From contig NZ_JACVWU010000004.1 in assembly GCF_014596915.1 (NCBI RefSeq), forward strand, positions 391,146-455,145: 64,000 bases of DNA. Reading direction: 5' to 3'. Shown here piece by piece: positions 18,245 to 28,197 of the stretch (its first letter is position 1; each line of letters opens with the position of its first letter). Position numbers and translations under genes: made by a program. This stretch comes from Streptomyces sp. TRM68416. GTDB lineage: Bacteria > Actinomycetota > Actinomycetes > Streptomycetales > Streptomycetaceae. Under the pieces are notes generated by a model. That model saw only the letters and a program-made list of their open reading frames with translations. It had not been told where the DNA came from and did not search any database.

Positions 18245-19953
18245 CCAGCACAGGCATACGACTGCACGCACCCGCGCCAGGGTGGTCCATCGACGCGGAC
18301 GTGGTCGTCGTCGGCTCCGGCGTCGCCGGCCTGACCGCGGCCCTGCGCTGCGAGGCCGCCGGACTGACGACGGTCGTCGTCACCAAGGCCCGCCTCGACG
18401 ACGGCTCCACCCGCTGGGCCCAGGGCGGCATCGCCGCCGCCCTCGGCGACGGCGACACCCCCGAGCAGCACCTCGACGACACGCTGGTGGCGGGCGCGGG
18501 CCTGTGCGACGAGAAGGCCGTACGGATCCTCGTCACCGAGGGCCCCGACGCCGTGCGCCGGCTCATCGAGACCGGCGCCCACTTCGACGAGTCGGAGGAG
18601 GGCGGCCTGGAGCTCACCCGCGAGGGCGGCCACCACCGCCGCCGCATCGCGCACGCCGGCGGCGACGCGACCGGCGCGGAGATCTCCCGGGCGCTCGTCG
18701 AGGCGGTACGCGCGCGGGGCATGCGCGCCATCGAGAACGCGCTGGTCCTGGACCTGCTCACGGACGCCGACGGCCGCACGGCCGGTGTCACCCTGCACGT
18801 CATGGGCGAGGGCCAGCACGACGGCGTGGGCGCCGTGCACGCCCCCGCGGTGGTCCTCGCCACCGGCGGCATGGGCCAGGTCTTCTCCGCGACCACCAAC
18901 CCGTCGGTGTCGACCGGCGACGGCGTGGGGCTCGCCCTGCGCGCGGGCGCGGAGGTCTCCGACCTGGAGTTCGTGCAGTTCCATCCCACGGTGCTGTTCC
19001 TCGGCCCGGACGCCGAAGGCCAGCAGCCGCTCGTCTCGGAGGCGGTGCGCGGCGAGGGCGCCCACCTGGTGGACGCCGACGGCGTGCGCTTCATGGTCGG
19101 CCAACACGAACTGGCCGAACTCGCGCCCCGGGACATCGTCGCCAAGGGCATCATGCGCCGCATGCAGGAGCAGGACGCCGAGCACATGTACCTCGACGCC
19201 CGGCACTTCGGCGCCGAGATGTGGGAGCACCGCTTCCCGACGATCCTGGCCGCCTGCCGCGCCCACGGCATCGACCCCGTGCACGAGCCGATCCCGATCG
19301 CCCCGGCCGCGCACTACGCCTCCGGGGGCGTGCGCACCGACTCCCACGGCCGCACCACCGTCCCCGGCCTGTACGCGTGCGGCGAGGTCGCGTGCACCGG
19401 CGTGCACGGCGCGAACCGGCTCGCGTCCAACTCCCTCCTGGAGGGCCTGGTCTACGCCGAGCGCATCGCCGCCGACATCGCCGCGCGGCACGCCGCGAAC
19501 GGCCTCCACGCGCGCGTGCCGGAACCCGTCCCGTACCCGGAGACGCCGGCGCACCCCCTCCAGGCCGCCGAGGCCCGCTTCACGATCCAGCGGATCATGA
19601 CGGAGGGCGCGGGCGTGCTGCGCTCCGCCGACTCCCTCGCCCGCGCCGCCGACCGGCTCCAGCAACTGCACTCCGAGGCGCGCGACGCCCTCGACGAGAA
19701 CGGCAAGACTGCCGAGCCCGGCGTCGACACCTGGGAGGCCACCAACCTCCTGTGCGTGGCCCGTGTCCTGGTCGCCGCCGCCCGGCTGCGCGAGGAGACC
19801 CGCGGCTGCCACTGGCGCGAGGACCACGCCGACCGCGACGACACCGCATGGCGCCGCCACATCGTCGTACGGCTGAATCCCGACCGCACTCTCGCCGTGC
19901 ACCCCACCGATACCGCAGACTTCCCCCCGACCCGGCAGCCCCAGGAGCAGTGA
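18241..19953 (+). CDS. nadB: L-aspartate oxidase
   Basis: A 570-residue flavoprotein that oxidises L-aspartate to iminoaspartate, the first step of de novo NAD synthesis. Seen: the FAD-binding [21 protein letters not shown] (in part), [38 protein letters not shown], and [13 protein letters not shown] then the [14 protein letters not shown] flavin-contact region. GTG start at 18241 within the panC stop. The next enzyme, quinolinate synthase NadA, is not in this window; nadC follows. Confidence 0.97.
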   Translation: MTSTGIRLHAPAPGWSIDADVVVVGSGVAGLTAALRCEAAGLTTVVVTKARLDDGSTRWAQGGIAAALGDGDTPEQHLDDTLVAGAGLCDEKAVRILVTEGPDAVRRLIETGAHFDESEEGGLELTREGGHHRRRIAHAGGDATGAEISRALVEAVRARGMRAIENALVLDLLTDADGRTAGVTLHVMGEGQHDGVGAVHAPAVVLATGGMGQVFSATTNPSVSTGDGVGLALRAGAEVSDLEFVQFHPTVLFLGPDAEGQQPLVSEAVRGEGAHLVDADGVRFMVGQHELAELAPRDIVAKGIMRRMQEQDAEHMYLDARHFGAEMWEHRFPTILAACRAHGIDPVHEPIPIAPAAHYASGGVRTDSHGRTTVPGLYACGEVACTGVHGANRLASNSLLEGLVYAERIAADIAARHAANGLHARVPEPVPYPETPAHPLQAAEARFTIQRIMTEGAGVLRSADSLARAADRLQQLHSEARDALDENGKTAEPGVDTWEATNLLCVARVLVAAARLREETRGCHWREDHADRDDTAWRRHIVVRLNPDRTLAVHPTDTADFPPTRQPQEQ

Positions 19954-19958
19954 CAGAA

Positions 19959-20948
19959 GTGAGCACCCCCGACCTCCCCCTCGTCCAGGACGGCGGCTGC
20001 GGCGACGGCTGCGCCTGCGGTGCGGACAGCGAGGACACCTTCGAAGACAGCTACATGGAGTGCGGGCTCGACCCCGCGCTCGCCCAGCTCCTGGCCGACG
20101 CCGGGCTCGACCCGGTCGAGGTCGAGGACATCGCCAACGTCGCCATCCAGGAGGACCTCGACCACGGTGCGGACGTGACGACGGTCGCGACCATCCCCGA
20201 GGACGCGGTCGCCACCGCCGACTTCACCGCGCGCGAGGCGGGCGTCGTCGCGGGCCTCCGGGTCGCCGAAGCGGTGATCTCCGTGGTGTGCACCGACGAG
20301 TTCGAGGTCGAACGGCACGTGGAGGACGGCGACCGGGTGGAGGCCGGGCAGAAGCTGCTGTCGGTCACCACGCGCACGCGTGACCTGCTGACGGCCGAGC
20401 GCAGCGCGCTGAACCTGCTGTGCCGCCTGTCGGGCATCGCGACCGCCACGCGCGCGTGGGCCGACGCCCTGGACGGCACCAAGGCACGCGTGCGGGACAC
20501 GCGGAAGACGACGCCGGGGCTGCGGTCCCTGGAGAAGTTCGCGGTCCGCTGCGGCGGTGGCGTCAACCACCGGATGTCGCTGTCGGACGCGGCCCTGGTC
20601 AAGGACAACCACGTGGTCGCCGCGGGCGGGGTCGCGCAGGCCTTCAAGGCCGTACGGGAGGCATTCCCCGAGGTGCCGATCGAGGTCGAGGTCGACACGC
20701 TGCACCAGCTGCGCGAGGTCGTGGACGCGGGCGCCGACCTGATCCTGCTGGACAACTTCACCCCGGGGGAGTGCGAGGAGGCGGTCGCGCTGGTCCACGG
20801 GCGGGCGGCGCTGGAGGCCTCCGGGCGGCTCACCCTGGAGAACGCCAAGGCGTACGCGGACACGGGCGTCGACTACCTGGCCGTAGGAGCGCTGACGCAC
20901 TCCTCGCCGATCCTGGACATCGGACTGGACCTGCGAGCGGCGGAGTAG
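19959..20948 (+). CDS. nadC: nicotinate-nucleotide pyrophosphorylase (quinolinate phosphoribosyltransferase)
   Basis: A 329-residue NadC. Core motifs: EDLDHGADVTTVATIP, ERSALNLLCRLSGIAT, RVRDTRKTTPGLRSLEKFAV (in part), CGGGVNHRMSLSDAALVKDNH (in part), EVEVDTL and LILLDNFTPGE. The N-terminal 35 residues hold a Cys-rich GGCGDGCACGAD stretch found in Streptomyces homologues and absent from most NadC. Of two GTG candidates, 19959 is preferred because AGGAG (19943-19947) is too close to the one at 19950. Confidence 0.96.
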   Translation: MSTPDLPLVQDGGCGDGCACGADSEDTFEDSYMECGLDPALAQLLADAGLDPVEVEDIANVAIQEDLDHGADVTTVATIPEDAVATADFTAREAGVVAGLRVAEAVISVVCTDEFEVERHVEDGDRVEAGQKLLSVTTRTRDLLTAERSALNLLCRLSGIATATRAWADALDGTKARVRDTRKTTPGLRSLEKFAVRCGGGVNHRMSLSDAALVKDNHVVAAGGVAQAFKAVREAFPEVPIEVEVDTLHQLREVVDAGADLILLDNFTPGECEEAVALVHGRAALEASGRLTLENAKAYADTGVDYLAVGALTHSSPILDIGLDLRAAE

Positions 20949-20964
20949 GGAGCGGGAACCGGCC

Positions 20965-21762
20965 ATGCTGCTGACGATCGACGTAGGCAACACGCACACG
21001 GTCCTCGGACTGTTCGACGGCGAGGACATCGTCGAGCACTGGCGCATCTCCACGGACGCGCGCCGAACGGCCGACGAGCTTGCGGTGCTCCTCCAGGGGC
21101 TGATGGGCATGCACCCGCTCCTCGGCGAGGAGCTCGGCGACGGGATCGACGGGATCGCGATCTGCGCGACGGTGCCGTCCGTGCTGCACGAGCTGCGCGA
21201 GGTGACGCGCCGGTACTACGGCGACGTCCCCGCGGTACTGGTCGAGCCGGGGGTGAAGACCGGGGTGCCGATCCTCACCGACAACCCCAAGGAGGTCGGC
21301 GCGGACCGGATCATCAACGCGGTGGCGGCGGTCGAGCTGTACGGCGGGCCGGCGATCGTCGTGGACTTCGGCACGGCGACGACGTTCGACGCGGTGTCCG
21401 CGCGCGGGGAGTACGTCGGTGGCGTCATCGCGCCCGGTATCGAGATCTCCGTGGAGGCGCTGGGGGTGAAGGGGGCGCAGCTTCGGAAGATCGAGGTGGC
21501 GCGTCCGCGGAGCGTGATCGGGAAGAACACGGTCGAGGCGATGCAGTCCGGGATCGTGTACGGGTTCGCCGGGCAGGTGGACGGGGTCGTGGGCCGGATG
21601 GCCAGGGAGCTGGCGGACGATCCGGACGAGGTGACGGTGATCGCCACCGGTGGGCTCGCACCGATGGTGCTGGGTGAGTCGTCCGTGATCGACGAGCACG
21701 AGCCGTGGCTGACGCTGATCGGACTGCGGCTGGTGTACGAGCGGAACGTGTCGCGGATGTGA
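20965..21762 (+). CDS. coaX: type III pantothenate kinase
   Basis: A 265-residue ASKHA-fold kinase that phosphorylates pantothenate, the first step to CoA. Seen: LTIDVGNTHTVLGLFDG at the start, GADRIINAVAA, the DFGTATTFDAVS phosphate loop and GGVIAPGIEIS. It lies 16 bp after nadC and completes the cluster, so pantothenate made by PanC is used by a kinase of the same operon. Confidence 0.97.
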   Translation: MLLTIDVGNTHTVLGLFDGEDIVEHWRISTDARRTADELAVLLQGLMGMHPLLGEELGDGIDGIAICATVPSVLHELREVTRRYYGDVPAVLVEPGVKTGVPILTDNPKEVGADRIINAVAAVELYGGPAIVVDFGTATTFDAVSARGEYVGGVIAPGIEISVEALGVKGAQLRKIEVARPRSVIGKNTVEAMQSGIVYGFAGQVDGVVGRMARELADDPDEVTVIATGGLAPMVLGESSVIDEHEPWLTLIGLRLVYERNVSRM

Positions 21763-21819
21763 GCCGGGTGGGGGCGGGTGCCGGACTCTTCTCGCCCCCG
21801 TCGCCCTTACCCGTCCCGT

Positions 21820-21889
21820 CCCTGGGGGCTGCGCCCCCGGACCCCCTTTCGGCCTGAACGGCCTCGTCCTCAAACGCCGGACGGGCTGA
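21820..21889. repeat. Streptomyces-type intergenic repeat with hairpin
   Basis: A common Streptomyces intergenic element. It begins with the hairpin GGGGGC-TGC-GCCCCC (21824-21838) and ends with the characteristic ctcaaacgccggacgggctga. It lies 57 bp after coaX and probably serves as a terminator for the pan-nad-coaX operon, though no T-run follows. The function of the family is not established. Confidence 0.7.
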
Positions 21890-21998
21890 GATTGTCTGAA
21901 CCGGCGCTGCCGGGTTCGGGCGGAGCAACTGGGTGGTGGCCCCGCGCCACACCCTCTCCCTGTGTCGCGTTTGTCTGATTAGCGCGTACTGTCGGCGC

Positions 21999-22667
21999 AT
22001 GCCCACGCCATACGGATCCCGCGGCGGCATGGCGTTCGGTGCGGAGGAGCTGCGTGTGCTCCGCCGTGCGCTCGCCCTCGCCCTGAACCCCGACCCCGCC
22101 TCGGCCGAGGACGTCCAGGACTGTCTCCGCCTCGCCGACTCCCTGGACGAAGCAATGCGCGAGGGCGCCCGGCTGCGCGCCTTCCTGGTGGCCGACCTCG
22201 CCCGGTACCGCGCCGCCCTCCCCGGCACCGCCGCCGGCTATCTCGCGCTCCTTGAGGAGGCGCTGAGTGCCGGATACCGCCCGGAGGCGGATGATCTCGC
22301 CGGTCTGCGCGCCCTGCGCGGCAATCCCGTCGCGGCGGCCCTGCTCGGCCGCTGTCAGGTGATGGCCGAGCACGACGTACGCGCCCGTCTGGCGCGCCGT
22401 GGAGGCAGTCGGGAGGTCCCGGCCGCCCCGGCCGTTCCGGCGTCCCGTACCCGCCTTCTCGCCCTTCCTGGGGGCCTTGCGGCGGCACCCGTGGCCGACG
22501 CGGAGAGGGATCCGGCCGGGAAGCCGCCCCAGAAGCCCGCCGAGAAGCCCGCCTCCCCCGAACCGGCCCGCCGGCCCGTCCCCACCCCGGGCGAGGTCTT
22601 TCCCCGCCGCAAGCCCACCCCGCCTTCGCCGCCCGCGACCCCGCCCCAACAACTCGCGGTCGGCTGA
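21999..22667 (+). CDS. conserved hypothetical protein with Pro-rich tail
   Basis: A 222-residue protein. Residues 10-130 are helical and well ordered (GAEELRVLRRALALALNP, SLDEAMREGARLRAFLVADLARYR in part, GYLALLEEALSAGYRPEADDL). The remaining 90 residues are Pro/Ala/Lys-rich and probably disordered. No known domain is recognised. ATG at 21999 is preferred to an upstream GTG because the sequence before it is not family-like. Confidence 0.8.
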   Translation: MPTPYGSRGGMAFGAEELRVLRRALALALNPDPASAEDVQDCLRLADSLDEAMREGARLRAFLVADLARYRAALPGTAAGYLALLEEALSAGYRPEADDLAGLRALRGNPVAAALLGRCQVMAEHDVRARLARRGGSREVPAAPAVPASRTRLLALPGGLAAAPVADAERDPAGKPPQKPAEKPASPEPARRPVPTPGEVFPRRKPTPPSPPATPPQQLAVG

Positions 22668-22718
22668 GACCGCGACCCCACCCCGCCCCGTCCCCGCCTC
22701 CCTGGCTAATCTGGACGC

Positions 22719-22898
22719 ATGGACTACGTCTCCGCGCTGCTGCCCCCGGCCGTCATGGCCGTGTTCTTCGCCGGTGTGATCCGGGTGATCGTGAAGACCC
22801 AGGGCGGGGCCAACAAGACCAAGGAGGACGCGGCCGTGGATGCCGCGATCTCGCGCGCGGAGGGAGCCCGCCAGGGCTCCGCCGCCGCAGACTCCTGA
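22719..22898 (+). CDS. small membrane protein (59 residues)
   Basis: A 59-residue ORF (start M-D-Y-V-S-A) with one hydrophobic segment at about residues 8-25, then a Lys-rich amphipathic cytosolic tail and a Ser/Ala-rich end. Its stop is 17 bases before a strong intrinsic terminator, which supports a real transcription unit with the gene upstream. Function unknown. Confidence 0.75.
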   Translation: MDYVSALLPPAVMAVFFAGVIRVIVKTQGGANKTKEDAAVDAAISRAEGARQGSAAADS

Positions 22899-22915
22899 CG
22901 AGGGCGGCCCTTCCC

Positions 22916-22968
22916 GGGCGTACGACTCCCCGCGCACCCCGCGCTTTTCCGAGTCGTACGCCCTTTTT
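22916..22968 (+). terminator. intrinsic terminator after the 59-residue gene
   Basis: A 13-bp perfect stem: 22916-22928 (gggcgtacgactc) pairs with 22951-22963 (gagtcgtacgccc). Five T follow at 22964-22968. One of the clearest rho-independent terminators in the window. Confidence 0.92.
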
Positions 22969-23038
22969 GTTCCCCTTTGCCATTGAAGGTGCACGTCCGG
23001 CACGCCAATCCCGGCATCTCCCACTATTGTGCTGAGCT

Positions 23039-23491
23039 GTGCCTCGCCCATTGGGAGAACTCGAAGACGCGGTCATGACGCGGGTGTGGAAGTGGAACCG
23101 CCCGGTCACCGTTCGGGAAGTCCTTGAAGATCTTCAGCAGGAACGGTCCATCGCCTACACCACGGTGATGACCGTTTTGGACAATCTCCATCAGAAGGGC
23201 TGGGTGCGCCGGGAGGCGGAAGGCCGGGCCTATCGCTATGAGGCGGTGTCCACGCGAGCCGCCTACGCCGCCGCCCTGATGAACGACGCATGGTCGCAGA
23301 GCGACAACCCCGCGGCCGCCCTCGTCGCGTTCTTCGGCATGATGAGCGACGAACAGCGGCAAGCACTGTCGGACGCCGTGCGTATCGTCCAAGGGCCGGA
23401 AACAGCGGAAGCGCCGCAGGGCACTCCCGATACCGGCCCGGATACGGAGCGGCAGAACCCCGGCTCGGCGCCGGAGGCCGACGGGCGATAG
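23039..23491 (+). CDS. BlaI/MecI/CopY-family transcriptional repressor
   Basis: A 150-residue regulator. The winged helix (about residues 4-75) carries LGELEDAVMTRVWKWNRPVTVREVLEDLQ (in part), IAYTTVMTVLDNLHQKGWV (recognition helix) and the wing GRAYRYEAV. The C-terminal helical part would mediate dimerisation. The GTG start has no Shine-Dalgarno sequence, so the mRNA may be leaderless. No beta-lactamase or BlaR-type sensor is adjacent, so the target is unknown. Confidence 0.9.
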   Translation: MPRPLGELEDAVMTRVWKWNRPVTVREVLEDLQQERSIAYTTVMTVLDNLHQKGWVRREAEGRAYRYEAVSTRAAYAAALMNDAWSQSDNPAAALVAFFGMMSDEQRQALSDAVRIVQGPETAEAPQGTPDTGPDTERQNPGSAPEADGR

Positions 23492-23500
23492 CGTCCGCTC

Positions 23501-24049
23501 ATGTCTGCACAGAGCTCCTCCGCAGAGAGCCCCGAAGTCACCGCAAAAGCCATCACCGTCCGCCGGGCCCGCACCAGTGACGTCCCGGCCGTCCGCCGTC
23601 TCCTTGACGCCTACGTCCGCGGCGGCATCCTGCTCGACAAAGCCACGGTGACGCTTTACGAGGACATCCAGGAGTTCTGGGTCGCGGAACGTGACGACAA
23701 CGCCGAGGTCGTCGGCTGCGGCGCACTGCACGTGATGTGGGAAGACCTCGCGGAAGTCCGTACTCTCGCGGTGAAGCCGGGCTTGAAGGGCGCCGGTGTC
23801 GGGCATCAGTTGCTGGAGAAGTTGCTGCAGACTGCACGTTGGCTCGGCGTTCGCCGTGTTTTCTGTCTGACCTTCGAAGTCGACTTCTTCGGCAAGCACG
23901 GCTTCGTGGAGATCGGCGAGACACCCGTCGACACAGATGTGTACGCGGAGCTGATGCGTTCCTATGACGAGGGCGTTGCGGAGTTCCTCGGTCTCGAACG
24001 AGTGAAGCCGAACACCTTGGGCAACAGCCGGATGCTTCTGCATCTGTGA
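23501..24049 (+). CDS. GNAT acetyltransferase, ArgA-like amino-acid N-acetyltransferase
   Basis: A 182-residue GNAT protein with ITVRRARTSDVPAVRRLLDAY, LHVMWEDLAEVRTLAVKP, the acetyl-CoA loop GLKGAGVGHQLLEKLL (Q/R-x-x-G-x-A type, here G-A-G-V-G-H) and FFGKHGFVEIGE near the C-terminus. This is the stand-alone actinobacterial N-acetylglutamate synthase-like group, which supplies arginine biosynthesis. The assignment is by family resemblance only. Nine bases separate it from the BlaI-like gene. Confidence 0.85.
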   Translation: MSAQSSSAESPEVTAKAITVRRARTSDVPAVRRLLDAYVRGGILLDKATVTLYEDIQEFWVAERDDNAEVVGCGALHVMWEDLAEVRTLAVKPGLKGAGVGHQLLEKLLQTARWLGVRRVFCLTFEVDFFGKHGFVEIGETPVDTDVYAELMRSYDEGVAEFLGLERVKPNTLGNSRMLLHL

Positions 24050-24266
24050 TCGCCGGGTAAGCCGAACCGCGGGCACGGTGCCCTATGTCCGAAACGCGCA
24101 TGTTTCCGGACCGGGTACGGGCTGCGGGTCTCTCCCAGGGGTTTGTGTTTTTCCGGCAAAAGCGGTTTGCTTTCCAACGTACTGCAGTAGTGCATATAAC
24201 AAGGGACGGCGAAACGGCGGACGCCGCAGACCTCACGTCCTCAAGTTATCGATGAAAGGAAATCCG

Positions 24267-24602
24267 GTGGCACAGAAGGTTCAGGTCCTTCTTGTCGACG
24301 ACCTCGACGGCGGCGAGGCGGACGAGACCGTGACGTTCGCGCTGGACGGCAAGACGTACGAGATCGATCTCACGACTGCCAATGCGGACAAGCTCCGTGG
24401 CCTTCTAGAGCCTTACGTGAAGGGCGGTCGTCGCACCGGGGGCCGTGCTTCGGGCGGACGCGGGAAGGCGCGTGCCGCTTCCGGCGGCAGCCAGGACACC
24501 GCGCAGATCCGCGCGTGGGCGAAGGAGAACGGTTTCGAGGTCAACGACCGTGGCCGCGTTCCCGCCTCCATCCGCGAGGCCTACGAGAAGGCCAACGGCT
24601 GA
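24267..24602 (+). CDS. lsr2: Lsr2 nucleoid-associated protein
   Basis: A 111-residue Lsr2, which binds the minor groove of AT-rich DNA and silences horizontally acquired genes in actinobacteria. N-terminal dimerisation domain (AQKVQVLLVDDLDGG, TVTFALDGKTYEIDL) and C-terminal DNA-binding domain with the AT-hook-like R-G-R tripeptide in NDRGRVPASIREAYEKA. The GTG at 24267 follows AAAGGA; the longer frame upstream adds six residues but no homology. Upstream DNA (24150-24260) is unusually AT-rich for this genome. Its 3' end overlaps the convergent gene by 22 bp. Confidence 0.96.
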   Translation: MAQKVQVLLVDDLDGGEADETVTFALDGKTYEIDLTTANADKLRGLLEPYVKGGRRTGGRASGGRGKARAASGGSQDTAQIRAWAKENGFEVNDRGRVPASIREAYEKANG

Positions 24603-25180
24603 GCGCACGCGCGCCGCAGCCGCAGCCGGTGGCAGTGCGTGGCCACCGTGTCGAGAAGTCGTACGAGATCGGGGGCGCCCCCACCGCCCCCCACGGCCGA
24701 CAGCGTCGGCAGCGCGGCCTCGGCCTCGCTTCCCGGCTCGGGGGGCCGCAACCAGACGGCGGTCCCCTGCGAGGCGCCGGGGCGGCCCTGGGGAAACGGC
24801 CGCCCATCGGCCGCCCGGAGCGGCGCGTCCATGAGGCCGCCCTCGCCGACCACCGTCAGGTCGAGCGGCAGCGAGCCCCACTCCAGCCAGTCCAGCACAC
24901 CCGGCAGCTCCTCGGCGCTGCCCGCGGCCAGCAGCAGCCGCATCCTCTCGCCCCGCACCGCCACCGGAGAGCCCGGCGCCAGATGCCGCAGCGCGGCCCG
25001 GCCCGCCTCGGCCGGTACATCCAGGACGTCGAAGCGCAGACCCACGACAAGTCGCAGGGGTCTCCCGGGCACCGTTTTCCACCCGAGTTCGTTCTCGTAC
25101 CAACAGCGGGCCCGGTCGTCCGGATCGAGCGGCCGACGGGGGAGCGGGACCGTGGTGACCGAGGGGAGGCTGCCAACCAT
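24581..25180 (-). CDS. conserved actinobacterial protein of unknown function (SCO3374-like)
   Basis: A protein of about 199 residues with PLDPDDRARCWYENELGW near the start (a motif also seen at the N-terminus of bifunctional primase/polymerase-like proteins) followed by an alpha/beta region: LRLVVGLRFDVLDVPAEAG, GERMRLLLAAGSAEELPGVLDWLEWG (in part) and a Cys/His-containing end. The start is uncertain: ATG 25180, 25228 or 25351; none has a good ribosome-binding site. It overlaps the lsr2 3' end by 22 bp. Function unknown. Confidence 0.75.
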   Translation of the reverse strand: MVGSLPSVTTVPLPRRPLDPDDRARCWYENELGWKTVPGRPLRLVVGLRFDVLDVPAEAGRAALRHLAPGSPVAVRGERMRLLLAAGSAEELPGVLDWLEWGSLPLDLTVVGEGGLMDAPLRAADGRPFPQGRPGASQGTAVWLRPPEPGSEAEAALPTLSAVGGGGGAPDLVRLLDTVATHCHRLRLRRACAQPLAFS

Positions 25181-25392
25181 GCCAAGTGCAACCGTCGGAA
25201 GCCCCTGCGGGTTACGCTGGGTGTTCATGCATGCGCACAGGGTGTCGACGGAGGGGGCGTGCGGGAGTGCCGGGAGGCGCAAGGTTGTTCGCCCGTAGCG
25301 GAGGGAACCGGTGGGTGCGGCATGGACTGTCAGTCCGAGCGGGTAAGACATCCCTAGTGGGAGGGGGCGACACGCAGGGAAGGCCGTCTCAC

Positions 25393-25409
25393 GTTCGCCA
25401 TCGGCGTAC
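25393..25409. promoter_or_regulatory. probable ClgR operator upstream of clpC
   Basis: The sequence gttcgc-catcg-gcgtac is an imperfect palindrome that fits the ClgR box pattern GTTCGC-N5-GCG known from actinobacterial clp and lon promoters. It lies about 205 bp before the clpC ATG, in an otherwise gene-free leader. Binding is inferred. Confidence 0.55.
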
Positions 25410-25612
25410 TGATGATGAGGGTAACTGCCTGGCCTGCGGGAACATCGTCTCGCACCATCGGGTTGGAGCAGATGTCGGCGTTAGCGGGGTCAGGAGGCCA
25501 TCGACGGTGTCGGCAGTTGGAATGAGCGGTCCCCGCTTGCGGGACTAAGCTGCGGAAGGACAGGGAGGGGAAGTTCCCCCCACTGCCTGACCGCTCTGAG
25601 GAGCGATTAACG

Positions 25613-28138
<2,526 letters not shown>

Positions 28139-28157
28139 GCCTTACGGCGACGCCGTA

Positions 28158-28189
28158 GAGGGGCCGGTGCCTTTGGGCGCCGGCCCCTC
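28158..28189. terminator. hairpin between clpC and the convergent NACHT gene
   Basis: 28158-28167 (gaggggccgg) pairs with 28180-28189 (ccggcccctc) around a short loop that can add further pairs (tgcc/gggc). No strong T-run. It is centred in the 59-bp gap between convergent genes and could serve both. Confidence 0.75.
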
Positions 28190-28197
28190 GTGCGTGG

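Noticed and set aside
18282..19958. Long N-terminal extension of nadC in frame with the nadB region
   Set aside because: It runs through nadB in another frame with Arg/Pro/His-rich nonsense sequence; nadC homology begins just after 19959.
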